A stretch of DNA of 64,000 nt, from positions 6,014,001 to 6,078,000 of the forward strand of contig NZ_CP045702.1 in assembly GCF_014216315.1 (NCBI RefSeq), given 5' to 3'. Under the pieces are notes generated by a model, which saw only the letters and a list, made by a program, of their open reading frames with translations, was not told the DNA's origin and ran no database searches. This DNA comes from Streptomyces finlayi. Lineage in GTDB: Bacteria > Actinomycetota > Actinomycetes > Streptomycetales > Streptomycetaceae. Shown in pieces: positions 16,184 to 25,310 of this stretch. The position numbers and the translations under genes were made by a program. Positions within the stretch are counted from its first letter, which is position 1. The number at the start of each line of letters is the position of its first letter.

Positions 16184-17212
16184 GTGGCGTCCCACCGTCG
16201 TCCCAAGCAGCCGAGCCGCACCCGCGTGACCGTGCTCACCGTCACCGCCGCTGCGGCCGTGGCTCTGACCTCTCAGGCAGCGCATGCCGATCCCAAGCCG
16301 ACCAAGAGCGAGGTCAAGGCAAAGGTCGACAAGCTCTACCACGAGGCGGAAGCTGCCACCGAGAAGTACAACGGGGCCAAGGAGCAGCAGGACAAGCTCA
16401 AGAAGCAGGTCGACGCTCTCCAGGACAAGGTGGCCCGCGGCCAGGACGAGCTCAACACCCTGCGCGGCGAGCTCGGTTCGCTCGCCACCGCGCAGTACCG
16501 CTCCGGTGGCATCGACCCGTCCGTCCAGCTCTTCCTCGCCTCGGACCCGGACAGCTTCCTCGACAAGGCGTCGGCGCTCGACCAGCTGACCGCCAAGCAG
16601 ACCGAGTCGCTGCAGAAGATCCAGAGCAAGCAGCGCACCCTCGCGCAGCAGCGCAAGGAGGCCCAGGGCAAGCTGGGCGACCTCGCCGACGTGCGCAAGG
16701 CGCTCGGCGAGAACAAGAAGAAGTACCAGGGCAAGCTCGCCGACGCGCAGCAGCTCCTCAACACCCTCACCGAGGCCGAGCGCGAGAAGATGCGCCAGGA
16801 GGAGGTCCGCGCCAGCCGGGCGTCGAGCGAGCGGGTCAGCCTCGGCAACGAGGTCCCCGCGTCCGCCCGCGGCGCCGCCGCGCTCCAGGCGGCCTCCACC
16901 CAGCAGGGCAAGCCGTACGTCTCCGGCGGGACGGGCCCCAGCTCGTTCGACTGCTCCGGTCTGACCCAGTGGGCCTACGCCCAGGCCGGTATCCAGATCA
17001 CCCGCACCACCTACACCCAGATCAACGACGGTGTACGGATCGGGCGCAGCGCGCTGAAGCCGGGCGACCTGGTCTTCTTCAACAACACCTCGCACGTGGG
17101 CCTGTACGCGGGCAACAACCAGATCCTGCACGCCCCGAAGCCGGGCACCGTGGTCCGTTACGAGTCGATGGACTACATGGGCACCTTCCAGTTCGGCGTC
17201 CGCCCCAGCTGA
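16184..17212 (+). CDS. Secreted NlpC/P60 peptidoglycan endopeptidase (first of two paralogues)
   Basis: A 342-aa exported protein: Arg-rich signal peptide ending near SQAAHADP (about residue 37), a long coiled coil (about 45-220) as in RipA-type hydrolases, and a C-terminal NlpC/P60 domain. The catalytic Cys is in SSFDCSGLTQWAYAQAG (about 264) and the His in NTSHVGLYAGNNQI (about 312). It should cut the stem peptide of peptidoglycan. The GTG at 16184 follows GAAGGAG; upstream sequence is the riboswitch leader. Its neighbour at 17460 is a clear paralogue, with the same signal start SHRR and the GGIDPS motif in the coiled coil. Confidence 0.95.
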   Translation: MASHRRPKQPSRTRVTVLTVTAAAAVALTSQAAHADPKPTKSEVKAKVDKLYHEAEAATEKYNGAKEQQDKLKKQVDALQDKVARGQDELNTLRGELGSLATAQYRSGGIDPSVQLFLASDPDSFLDKASALDQLTAKQTESLQKIQSKQRTLAQQRKEAQGKLGDLADVRKALGENKKKYQGKLADAQQLLNTLTEAEREKMRQEEVRASRASSERVSLGNEVPASARGAAALQAASTQQGKPYVSGGTGPSSFDCSGLTQWAYAQAGIQITRTTYTQINDGVRIGRSALKPGDLVFFNNTSHVGLYAGNNQILHAPKPGTVVRYESMDYMGTFQFGVRPS

Positions 17213-17286
17213 CGCCCGAACGGGCGAATTACCGCCCCCTTCGCTGACGCCCCGCCCCGCCGGAGACCGAGGTCACGGCGGGGCGG
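17213..17286 (+). terminator. Two hairpins after the first NlpC/P60 gene
   Basis: CGCCCG-AA-CGGGCG (17213-17226) sits immediately after the stop codon. A second, stronger hairpin pairs 17252-17261 with 17277-17286 (10 bp, 15-nt loop). Together they probably end the first paralogue's transcript, so the second paralogue would need its own promoter in 17287-17440. Confidence 0.7.
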
Positions 17287-17459
17287 AGCTGTGTGCGCAC
17301 CCTCAGGGGTCCGGCGTGGTCCTTGGTCGCTGTGCAGCCGCCCGATTACTGTCTGCCTGCTGTGCAGCTCCCGGTCGTCGGTCCGCCCGCCCCGGGCGGC
17401 AGGGGCTGCGCACCGTCCGTGTCCAGCGGGCGGGTACGCGAAAGGGAGTGCGGCTTCCT

Positions 17460-18491
17460 GTGGTGTCCCATCGCCGTTCCACACCGTCCGGCCTCAACCG
17501 GACCGTCCGGATCACTGTCCTGTCGACCGCCGCGGCGACCGCCGCGGCGACACTCGGAGCCGCACCGGCGAGCGCCGACCCCCAGGACACGCACGAGGCC
17601 ACGAAGGCCCGGGTCGACCGGCTGTACGGCGAGGCGGAGAAGGCCACCGAGCGCTACAACGCGGCCGGGGAGAAGGTCGGGCGGCTGCGCGGCGAGGTGA
17701 CCCGCGCCCAGGACGCGGCGGCCCGCGGCCAGGAGAACATCAACCGGATGCGTACGGCCCTCGGTTCACTCGCCGGCGCGCAGTACCGCACGGGCGGCAT
17801 CGACCCGTCGATTGCGCTGCTGCTCTCGTCCGACCCGGACACCTTCCTCGACCGGGCCGCCACCCTCGACCGGCTGAGCGCGCGCCGGACCGCCGAACTG
17901 CACAAGCTCCAGGGGGCCCAGCGCGCGGTCGCCCAGACCCGCGCGGAGGCCACCAGGTCCCTTGCCGGGCTGGAGAGCGGCCGGGCCGCCCTCGTCCGCC
18001 ACAAGCGCACCGTCGAGGGCAAGCTCGCCCAGGCCAGGGAGCTGCTGAACTCGCTGCCCGACGAGGAGCGGGAAACCCTCGACCGGGCCTCCCGCTCAGG
18101 ACGTGACGAGCCGGTCCCGGCCCTCTCGGACCGGGCGCCCGGCTCGGGGAGGGCGATGGCCGCCCTCACGGCGGCCCGGCACGCGCTCGGACTGCCGTAC
18201 GTGTGGGGTGCCAACGGGCCCGGCGGATTCGACTGCTCCGGCCTCATGCAGTGGGCGTACGCCCAGGCCGGGATCAGCCTCCCGCGCACCTCCCAGGCCC
18301 AGCGGTACGCCGGCCGGATGGTGCCGCTCTCCGAGGCCCGCCCCGGGGACCTGGTCGCCTACCGGGCGGACGCGAGCCATATCGGGATGTACGCGGGAAA
18401 CGGCCAGGTGATCCACGCCCCGTACCCGGGTGCCCCGGTGCGCTACGACCCGGTCGGCATGATGCCCGTCTCCTCGGTCACCCGGCTGTGA
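17460..18491 (+). CDS. Secreted NlpC/P60 peptidoglycan endopeptidase (second paralogue)
   Basis: A 343-aa paralogue of the preceding gene: signal peptide ending near GAAPASADP, coiled coil with the shared GGIDPSIALLLSSDPDTFLDR motif, and an NlpC/P60 domain with catalytic Cys in GGFDCSGLMQWAYAQAG and His in DASHIGMYAGNGQV. The start is placed at GTG 17460, about 12 nt after AAAGGGAG; the adjacent GTG at 17463 is equally possible. An open frame back to 17316 is GC-rich intergenic sequence. I see no c-di-AMP riboswitch in its 250-nt leader, so it appears to be regulated differently from its neighbour. Confidence 0.93.
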   Translation: MVSHRRSTPSGLNRTVRITVLSTAAATAAATLGAAPASADPQDTHEATKARVDRLYGEAEKATERYNAAGEKVGRLRGEVTRAQDAAARGQENINRMRTALGSLAGAQYRTGGIDPSIALLLSSDPDTFLDRAATLDRLSARRTAELHKLQGAQRAVAQTRAEATRSLAGLESGRAALVRHKRTVEGKLAQARELLNSLPDEERETLDRASRSGRDEPVPALSDRAPGSGRAMAALTAARHALGLPYVWGANGPGGFDCSGLMQWAYAQAGISLPRTSQAQRYAGRMVPLSEARPGDLVAYRADASHIGMYAGNGQVIHAPYPGAPVRYDPVGMMPVSSVTRL

Positions 18492-18507
18492 CCGTACGAT
18501 CGGCAGG

Positions 18508-19767
18508 ATGGCTGTTCACAGGCGTGGTGCGGTACGGGAGCGGACCCGGGCACGGCGCGCGGCGGGTGCCGTGCTCGCCGGGCTGCTCCTCGCGTCCGCC
18601 TGCGCGTCCCCCCGTGACCCGGCCCGGGACACGGCCGCCCAGGAGATCCGGGCCACGCTCGACCGCCGCGCGACCGCGGTCCTGAACCACGACCCCGCCG
18701 GATTCCTGGCCGTGCTCGCTCCGGAGGCCGCCGCGCTGCGGGCCGCCCAGCGCACGGAGTTGGCCAACCTCGCCGACGTACCGCTGAAGTCGTGGTCGTA
18801 CGAGGTGCGGACCGTGACCCCGCACGGCACCGGCCGGGCCACCGCGGACGTCGACCTGCGGTACCGGATCGACGGCTACGACCGGGCCCCGGTGTCCGCT
18901 GCCCGAACCCTGGAGCTGGCCCGGGACGACACCGACGGCCGCTGGTACATCGCCGCCGACCGGCCGGGCAAGGGCGCCGCGAGCCAGCTGTGGCAGCAGG
19001 GCGACGTCCAGGTCGTACGGGGCACCCACAGCCTCGTCCTCGGGGTGGGCCGGCCGGATGGGGAGCTGCGCGGGGTCGCCCACACCGCGGACCGCGCCGT
19101 CCCGGCCGTCTCCGCCGCCTGGCCGGATTCCTGGGTGCGCCGGGTCGTCGTCCTCGTACCGGACTCCGTGGAGGACATGGCGGGGCTGCTGGGTTCGCCG
19201 GCGGCGAGTTACCGGGGCATAGCGGCCGTCACCACGGGCGAGGTCGGCGGCTCGGGCAAGGCACCCGGCGCGGCCGACCGGGTGATCGTCAATCCGCAGG
19301 CGTACGCGCTGCTCGGCACGTTCGGACAGCAGATCGTCCTCACCCACGAGACCACCCATGTCGCGAGCCGCGTCGACACCTCCCCGGCCACGCCGGTCTG
19401 GCTCTCCGAGGGCTTCGCCGACTGGGTCGCCTACCGGGACGAGGACCGCCCGGCCGGCCTCGTCGCCCCGGAGCTGGCCGACGCGGTCCGCGACGGCGAG
19501 GTGCCCGCCGCACTGCCCGTCGACGCCGACTTCGGCTTCGGCGGCGACGCCGCGAAGCTCGCGAGGGCGTACGAGGGCGGCTGGCTGGCCTGCGAGCTGA
19601 TCGAGGACCGCTGGGGCGAGGAGAAGCTGATCGCCTTCTACAAGGCCGTGGGGGGCCATCCAGGGCGCGACGGAGCGGTGGAGCGGGCGCTGCACACGGT
19701 GCTCGGTACGAACCCGCAGGAGTTCGCCGCGAGCTGGCGGGACTACCTGGCGGCCCGGCTCGGCTGA
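18508..19767 (+). CDS. Lipoprotein with gluzincin-type zinc metallopeptidase motif
   Basis: A 419-aa lipoprotein: Arg-rich N-terminus, hydrophobic AGAVLAGLLLASAC with the acylated Cys at about residue 31. The C-terminal half carries HETTH (in VLTHETTHVAS, about residue 283), then a downstream glutamate in WLSEGFADWVAYRD, the arrangement of gluzincin zinc peptidases (HExxH plus E). The first half looks like an NTF2-like region (residues 40-150). It begins 16 bp after the NlpC/P60 paralogue and probably is co-transcribed with it, suggesting an envelope function. The substrate is unknown. The 3' end overlaps the convergent glycosyltransferase gene by 25 bp. Confidence 0.85.
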   Translation: MAVHRRGAVRERTRARRAAGAVLAGLLLASACASPRDPARDTAAQEIRATLDRRATAVLNHDPAGFLAVLAPEAAALRAAQRTELANLADVPLKSWSYEVRTVTPHGTGRATADVDLRYRIDGYDRAPVSAARTLELARDDTDGRWYIAADRPGKGAASQLWQQGDVQVVRGTHSLVLGVGRPDGELRGVAHTADRAVPAVSAAWPDSWVRRVVVLVPDSVEDMAGLLGSPAASYRGIAAVTTGEVGGSGKAPGAADRVIVNPQAYALLGTFGQQIVLTHETTHVASRVDTSPATPVWLSEGFADWVAYRDEDRPAGLVAPELADAVRDGEVPAALPVDADFGFGGDAAKLARAYEGGWLACELIEDRWGEEKLIAFYKAVGGHPGRDGAVERALHTVLGTNPQEFAASWRDYLAARLG

Positions 19768-20993
19768 CGGGGCTCCGGTCCTCCGGCGGACCGGGCGCGC
19801 GGTCCGGTGCCGGCCCGGACGGGCACGGTCTCCCGCCACAGCCGCCGCCCGGCGGTCAGCGTGGCGGCGACCAGCAGCCCGTTGCGTACGAGGAGGAGCC
19901 CCACGCCCAGCGCGTCACTGGCAGCCACATGCGCGAAGCCCAGCGGGAACTCCAGCAGCGTGACCCCCGTGGCCACCAGCACCAGAGCGCCGGGCAGCAC
20001 CATCCGGCTGCCCCGGAACAGGAGGCAGACCGCAGCCAGACCGACCAGCCACAGCATGTACTGCGGGCTGATGACCCGGCTGGTCGTGGTGAACAGCAGG
20101 ACCGCCGTGAACGCCGCGTCCGCCGGAGTGCGCACCGTGAACGTCCGGGCCCGCAGCCGCCACACCAGGAGCCAGCCGAAGGCCAGCGCCGTCAGCCCCA
20201 TGGCGAGCGTGGAGACCAGCGGGACGAACGGGCCGGTGAACTCCATCGAGCCGTAGCGCAGCTCCACCCCGCCCTGCCAGCCGAACTGCCGGGCCACATG
20301 GAACACCAGTGCCCCGAGCGACTCGATCTCGGTGCCCCGGTCCTGCTGGAACGACAGGAACGCGAACGCACCGGGCAGCGCCGCCGCGCACAGGGCGGCC
20401 AGCGCCACCGCCGTCGCCGCGGCGGCCACCCACGCGCTCCGGCTCGTACGCCCCCGCGCCGTGCCCACCAGCAGCAGGACGGGCCAGACCTTCAGCAGCG
20501 CCCCGAAAGCGGCCAGCGCCCCCAGCACCCGTGGGTGGCGCACCCCCGCCAGCAGCGCCGCCACCGCGACCGCGGTGACCATCAGGTCGTATCGGGCGTA
20601 CGCGGTGGGACCCAGGAGCGGCACCCCCGCCACCCACACCCAGGCGCCCGCGCCGCTCCTCTCCGGCCGCCGCCCCGCGTGCAGCAGCAGGCCGAGGACA
20701 AGCGCGTCGCAGAGCAGCACCAGGACGTAGAAGGCGGACGGGTAGTCGAGGAACGGCAGGACGGCGGGGGAGAGGACGGCGAGCGCGGCGGCGGGCGGGT
20801 ACTGCCAGGTGACGTCGTCCACCGGGTAGGTACCGCTCCTCAACACCTCGTACCAGCCGTGGTAGATCGCCGACACATCGCTGGTGACGTCGGGTCCCGG
20901 GACCGTGAAGACCTTGAGGACGCCGAGCAGCAGGACCGCTCTGGTGAGGCCCCACACGGCGAGGGACAGACGTGTACCGGTTGCTCCCGTCAT
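19743..20993 (-). CDS. GT87-family membrane glycosyltransferase (probable polyprenyl-phosphate mannosyltransferase)
   Basis: A 416-aa polytopic protein with about 10-12 hydrophobic segments and a short basic tail. The loop after the first helix carries DVSAIYHGWYEVL and a conserved TWQYPPAAAL motif, which fits GT-C enzymes of family GT87 such as PimE-like mannosyltransferases using polyprenyl-phosphate mannose outside the membrane. An ARYDLMVTAVAV stretch and a late TSRVISPQYMLWLVGL motif are also typical. The ATG at 20993 is chosen, with GATGAGG upstream; ATG 21005 is an alternative. It is divergent from a GT4 gene, and together they suggest mannoside or glycolipid synthesis. Confidence 0.85.
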   Translation of the reverse strand: MTGATGTRLSLAVWGLTRAVLLLGVLKVFTVPGPDVTSDVSAIYHGWYEVLRSGTYPVDDVTWQYPPAAALAVLSPAVLPFLDYPSAFYVLVLLCDALVLGLLLHAGRRPERSGAGAWVWVAGVPLLGPTAYARYDLMVTAVAVAALLAGVRHPRVLGALAAFGALLKVWPVLLLVGTARGRTSRSAWVAAAATAVALAALCAAALPGAFAFLSFQQDRGTEIESLGALVFHVARQFGWQGGVELRYGSMEFTGPFVPLVSTLAMGLTALAFGWLLVWRLRARTFTVRTPADAAFTAVLLFTTTSRVISPQYMLWLVGLAAVCLLFRGSRMVLPGALVLVATGVTLLEFPLGFAHVAASDALGVGLLLVRNGLLVAATLTAGRRLWRETVPVRAGTGPRARSAGGPEPRQPSRAAR

Positions 20994-21093
20994 GCCCGGC
21001 CTCATCCCTTTCGCGGTGGTCACGGTGAGCCATGATGCCCGGCGGGACGGTGCGGGAGCGATGAAGCGGGGCCGTTCGGTACTGTCGGCGACG

Positions 21094-22236
21094 ATGGACA
21101 AGACCCTGATCGTGACGAACGATTTCCCGCCCCGGCCCGGTGGTATCCAGGCGTTCCTGCACAACATGGCGTTGCGCGTGGACCCAGGACAACTCGTCGT
21201 CTACGCCTCCACCTGGAAGCGCGGCCCCGAGGGCGCCGCCGCCACCGCCGCCTTCGACGCCGAGCAGCCCTTCACGGTCGTGCGCGACCGTACGACGATG
21301 CTGCTGCCGACCCCGGGGGTCACCCGGGGGGCGGTCCAGCTCCTGCGGGAGCACGGCTGCTCGTCCGTATGGTTCGGCGCGGCGGCCCCGCTCGGCCTGA
21401 TGGCACCGGCCCTGCGCAAGGCGGGTGCGCGCCGGATCGTCGCCACCACGCACGGGCACGAGGCAGGCTGGGCCCAGCTGCCCGCCTCCCGGCAGCTGCT
21501 GCGCCGCATCGGCGAGGGCACGGACACGCTCACGTACCTCGGCGAGTACACCCGCTCCCGCATCGCCGCCGCGCTCACCCCGCAGGCGGCGGGCCGCATG
21601 GTCCGGCTGCCGCCCGGAGTCGACGAGCGGACCTTCCACCCGGACTCCGGCGGGGACAAGGTCAGAGCAAGGCTCGGGCTCTCGGACCGGCCCGTCGTCG
21701 TCTGTGTGTCGCGGCTCGTCCCGCGCAAGGGCCAGGACACCCTGATCCTCGCCATGCCCGCGATCCTCGCGCGGGTGCCGGACGCCGTGCTCCTGATCGT
21801 CGGCGGCGGACCGTACGCCGGGGAACTGAGGAAGCTGGCCGCCCAGACGGGCGTGACGGAGTCGGTGCGCTTCACCGGGCCGGTGCCGTGGGAGGAACTG
21901 CCCGCGCACTACGGCGCCGGTGACGTCTTCGCGATGCCGTGCAGGACCCGGCGCGGCGGCCTCGACGTGGAGGGGCTCGGCATCGTCTATCTGGAGGCGT
22001 CCGCGACCGGGCTGCCGGTGGTGGCGGGCGACTCGGGCGGTGCGCCCGACGCGGTGCTCGACGGCGAGACCGGCTGGGTGGTGCGCGGCGGCTCCGCCGA
22101 GGAGTCCGCCGACCGGATCGTCACGCTGCTCGCGGACCCGGAGCTGCGGCAGCGGATGGGGGAGCGGGGCAGGGCCTGGGTCGAGGAGAAATGGCGCTGG
22201 GACCTGCTCGCCGAGAAGCTCAAGACGCTGCTCTGA
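21094..22236 (+). CDS. GT4-family glycosyltransferase (PimB/MgtA-like mannosyltransferase)
   Basis: A 380-aa GT-B fold cytosolic glycosyltransferase. The N-terminal half begins with TLIVTNDFPPRPGGIQ, the acceptor-side glycine loop seen in PimA/PimB-type enzymes. The C-terminal half has CVSRLVPRKGQDTLI and the E-x7-E type donor site in VEGLGIVYLEASATGLPVVAG. The closest functional guess is phosphatidylinositol-mannoside or glycolipid mannosylation with GDP-mannose. The ATG at 21094 is chosen by homology of the N-terminus; earlier in-frame starts overlap the divergent GT87 gene. It converges with the acyl-CoA ligase gene across a strong terminator. Confidence 0.9.
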   Translation: MDKTLIVTNDFPPRPGGIQAFLHNMALRVDPGQLVVYASTWKRGPEGAAATAAFDAEQPFTVVRDRTTMLLPTPGVTRGAVQLLREHGCSSVWFGAAAPLGLMAPALRKAGARRIVATTHGHEAGWAQLPASRQLLRRIGEGTDTLTYLGEYTRSRIAAALTPQAAGRMVRLPPGVDERTFHPDSGGDKVRARLGLSDRPVVVCVSRLVPRKGQDTLILAMPAILARVPDAVLLIVGGGPYAGELRKLAAQTGVTESVRFTGPVPWEELPAHYGAGDVFAMPCRTRRGGLDVEGLGIVYLEASATGLPVVAGDSGGAPDAVLDGETGWVVRGGSAEESADRIVTLLADPELRQRMGERGRAWVEEKWRWDLLAEKLKTLL

Positions 22237-22265
22237 GCCCCTGACGCGACGTCAGCCGGCGTACG

Positions 22266-22325
22266 GCGAAGGGCCTGTCCCCTGGAATTCGAGCAGTGGG
22301 AGACAGGCCCTTCGCGCAACCGCCG
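22266..22325. terminator. Bidirectional terminator between GT4 gene and acyl-CoA ligase gene
   Basis: GCGAAGGGCCTGTC (22266-22279) pairs perfectly with GACAGGCCCTTCGC (22312-22325) with a 32-nt loop. It sits between the two convergent stops, 2 nt from the ligase stop. Confidence 0.8.
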
Positions 22326-22327
22326 GA

Positions 22328-24124
22328 TCAGGCGCGGTAGATGGACTCGACCTCGTCGGCGAAGTCCTTCGCCACCACGTTCCGCTTCAGCTTCAGCGAG
22401 GGCGTGATGTGGCCCGCCTCCTCGGTGAACTGTGCGGCCAGGATGCGGAACTTGCGTACGGACTCGGCCTTGGACACCGCCGCGTTGCCGTCGTCCACGG
22501 CACGCTGCACCTCGGCCAGCAGCTCCGGGTCCTCGCGCAGCGACAGGGCCGTCGAGCCGACGGGCTTGCCGTGCTCCTCGGCCCAGCGGCCCAGGAACTC
22601 CTCGTCCAGGGTGACCAGCGCCCCGACGAACGGACGGCCGTCACCGACCACCATGCACTCCGCGACCAGCGCGTGCGCGCGGATCCGGTCCTCGATGACG
22701 GCGGGGGCGACGTTCTTGCCGCCCGCCGTCACGATGATCTCCTTCTTGCGGCCGGTGATCGCGAGGTATCCGTCCTCGTCGAGGGTGCCGATGTCACCGG
22801 TGTGGAACCAGCCGTCGGCCAGCGCCTCGGCCGTGGCCGTCTCGTTCTGCCAGTAGCCCGCGAACAGGTGCTCGCCGTGCAGCAGCACCTCGCCGTCGTC
22901 GGCGATCCGGACGACCGAGCCGGGCAGCGGCTGGCCGACCGTGCCGATCTTCTGACGGTCCCACGGGTTGAAGGCGGTGGCCGCGCAGGTCTCGGTCAGG
23001 CCGTAGCCCTCCAGGACCGTGAAGCCGATACCCCGGTAGAAGTGCCCGAGCCGCTCGCCGAGCGGCGCGCCGCCGGAGATCGCGTACTCGCCCCGGCCGC
23101 CGAGCACGGCCCGCAGCTTGCCGAAGACCAGCTTGTCGAAGACCTTGTGCCTGACCTTCAGCCCGATGGACGGGCCCTGCGGGGTGCCCAGCGCACGGCT
23201 GTACGCGATCGCCGTTTCGGCGGCCCGGTCGAAGATCCTGCCCTTGCCGTCGGCCTGCGCCTTGGCGCGCGCCGAGTTGTAGACCTTCTCGAAGACCCGC
23301 GGCACACCGAGGATCAGCGTCGGCCGGAAGGCCGCCAGCTCATCGGTGAGGTTCTTGATGTCCGGCACGCAGCCGAGCTTGATCGGGGCCATCACCGAGG
23401 CGACCTCGACCAGCCGGCCGAAGACGTGGGCGGCGGGCAGGAAGAGGAGTACGGAGCACTCGCCGGTACGGAACAGCGGCTTCAGCCGCTCCACCACGTT
23501 GCCGCACTCCGCGAAGAAGCTGCGGTGGGTCAGCACACAGCCCTTGGGGCGGCCCGTGGTGCCCGAGGTGTAGACGATGGTGGCGGGGTCGTCGGCCTTC
23601 GCGCTCACCGTGCGCAGATCCATGGTCTCGTCCGAGACCTGCGCCCCGGCGGTGACGAGCTCCCCGACCGCGCCCTTGTCGATCTGCCACACGTGCCGCA
23701 GCGCGGGGAGACCGTCGCGCACGGAGGCGACGGACCCGGCGTGGGCGTCGCTCTCCACGATGACGGCGACGGCACCCGAATCGCCGAGTATCCACTGGAC
23801 CTGCTCGGGAGAGCTCGTCTCGTAGACGGGGACGGTGACCCCGCCCGCGCTCCAGATCGCGAAGTCCAGCTGCACCCACTCGTAGCGGGTGCGCGACATC
23901 AGGGCGACGCGGTCGCCGGGCTGGACGCCCGCCGCGATCAGGCCCTTGGCCGCGCTTGTGACCTCTGCGAGGAACTGGGTGGCGGTGACGTCCGTCCAGA
24001 CGCCGGCCACCTTGCGGCTCATCACCGCGACTTCGGGATGCTGAGCGGCATTGCGGCGGATGAGATCCGTCAGGTTGCCGTCTGAGGGGACCTCGTACAG
24101 GGCCGGAAGGCTGAACTCGCGCAA
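22328..24124 (-). CDS. Long-chain fatty acid-CoA ligase (AMP-forming)
   Basis: A 598-aa adenylate-forming enzyme related to FadD15. The P-loop-like motif TIVYTSGTTGRPKGCVLTH (about residue 180), the GYGLTETCA motif (about 370), the WFHTGDIG motif (about 440) and the hinge GRKKEIIVTAGGKNVAP with following lysine region (about 460) are all visible. It activates fatty acids to acyl-CoA via acyl-AMP. Translation is placed at a TTG (24124) because GAGGAG lies 8 nt upstream and the N-terminus aligns with the family from there. A C-terminal KLKRNVVAKDF contains the usual catalytic lysine region. Confidence 0.95.
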   Translation of the reverse strand: MREFSLPALYEVPSDGNLTDLIRRNAAQHPEVAVMSRKVAGVWTDVTATQFLAEVTSAAKGLIAAGVQPGDRVALMSRTRYEWVQLDFAIWSAGGVTVPVYETSSPEQVQWILGDSGAVAVIVESDAHAGSVASVRDGLPALRHVWQIDKGAVGELVTAGAQVSDETMDLRTVSAKADDPATIVYTSGTTGRPKGCVLTHRSFFAECGNVVERLKPLFRTGECSVLLFLPAAHVFGRLVEVASVMAPIKLGCVPDIKNLTDELAAFRPTLILGVPRVFEKVYNSARAKAQADGKGRIFDRAAETAIAYSRALGTPQGPSIGLKVRHKVFDKLVFGKLRAVLGGRGEYAISGGAPLGERLGHFYRGIGFTVLEGYGLTETCAATAFNPWDRQKIGTVGQPLPGSVVRIADDGEVLLHGEHLFAGYWQNETATAEALADGWFHTGDIGTLDEDGYLAITGRKKEIIVTAGGKNVAPAVIEDRIRAHALVAECMVVGDGRPFVGALVTLDEEFLGRWAEEHGKPVGSTALSLREDPELLAEVQRAVDDGNAAVSKAESVRKFRILAAQFTEEAGHITPSLKLKRNVVAKDFADEVESIYRA

Positions 24125-24402
24125 GACTGCTGCTCCTCATCGGGCTCCGGTGCCACGGCTCTGTGCGACGCACCGGATGCGGTCCAAGACTGGCACGTAC
24201 TCCGTGGGGTGGGCACGACTGGACTGCCCGGACGTTACCCACCGGTACGTGGTTCCCGATAGGGGTTTCCGGCCAGATGTCTTATGCATCACACATAGAG
24301 GTGGGCCTCCGCGCACACTAATGCACCTGTGCGACGGCCCGGAAGTATCCGCAGGTCCGGCCACCCCTACCCAGTCGGCGGGCCGAGATCTAGGGTGATC
24401 GG

Positions 24403-25212
24403 ATGCGAGGAAGCGGAGTGGACGGCCGAAGCACGACCGCGAGAACCGGTACGCGCATCCACGTGGTCAGCGACGTACACGGCAACGCTGAGGCGCTCGC
24501 CCGCGCGGGAGACGGCGCCGACGCCCTCGTCTGCCTCGGTGACCTGGTGCTCTTCCTCGACTACGAAGACCACTCGCGCGGCATCTTCCCCGACCTCTTC
24601 GGTGTGGAGAACGCGGACCGTATCGTCGAACTGCGCACCGCCCGCCGCTACGAGGAGGCCCGCGCCTTCGGCCGCGCCCTGTGGGCGGGCATGGACCGCA
24701 ACGCGGCCATCGTCGCCGCGGTACGCAAGCAGTACGCGGAACTGTTCGCGGCCCTGCCCACCCCGACGTACGCCACCTACGGCAACGTCGACATCCCCGG
24801 CCTCTGGCCCGAGTACGCGGCCCCCGGCACGACCGTCCTGGACGGCGAGCGCGTCGAGATCGGCGGCCGGGTCTTCGGCTTCGTCGGCGGTGGCCTGAAG
24901 ACCCCGATGAACACCCCGTACGAGATCGGCGACGAGGAGTACGCGGCGAAGGTCGAGGCGCTCGGACCGGTGGACGTGCTCTGTTCGCACATCCCGCCCG
25001 ACGTCCCCGAACTGACGTACGACACCGTGGCGCGCCGTTTCGAGCGCGGCAGCCGGGCCCTTCTCGACGCCATCCGGCGCACCCGCCCCCGGTACGCGCT
25101 TTTCGGCCATGTCCACCAGCCCCTGGTCCGCCGGATGCGGATCGGCGTCACCGAGTGCGTCAACGTCGGCCACTTCGCCTCCACCGGGCGGCCATGGGCC
25201 CTGGAGTGGTGA
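24403..25212 (+). CDS. Calcineurin-like metallophosphoesterase
   Basis: A 269-aa binuclear metallophosphoesterase. All five family blocks are present: DVHGN (D-x-H, about residue 25), CLGDLV (G-D), YGNVD (G-N-x-D), CSHIPPD (H) and FGHVHQP (G-H-x-H). The substrate is unknown; relatives act on cyclic nucleotides, phosphoproteins or nucleotides. The start is ATG 24403 with AGGG upstream; a GTG at 24418 preceded by GAGGAAG is a credible alternative. It leads a run of same-direction genes (SRPBCC, ArsA-like, DUF5304, glucokinase) that is conserved in Streptomyces as I recall. Confidence 0.9.
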   Translation: MRGSGVDGRSTTARTGTRIHVVSDVHGNAEALARAGDGADALVCLGDLVLFLDYEDHSRGIFPDLFGVENADRIVELRTARRYEEARAFGRALWAGMDRNAAIVAAVRKQYAELFAALPTPTYATYGNVDIPGLWPEYAAPGTTVLDGERVEIGGRVFGFVGGGLKTPMNTPYEIGDEEYAAKVEALGPVDVLCSHIPPDVPELTYDTVARRFERGSRALLDAIRRTRPRYALFGHVHQPLVRRMRIGVTECVNVGHFASTGRPWALEW

Positions 25213-25310
25213 CGCGGACCGCGCAACGGCGACCCTCCCGTACGCGATAGCCTGCACGCGGCAGACCTCTGCCGAACGCGACCGGTACACCGCACTGGAG
25301 GGCCACGGCG

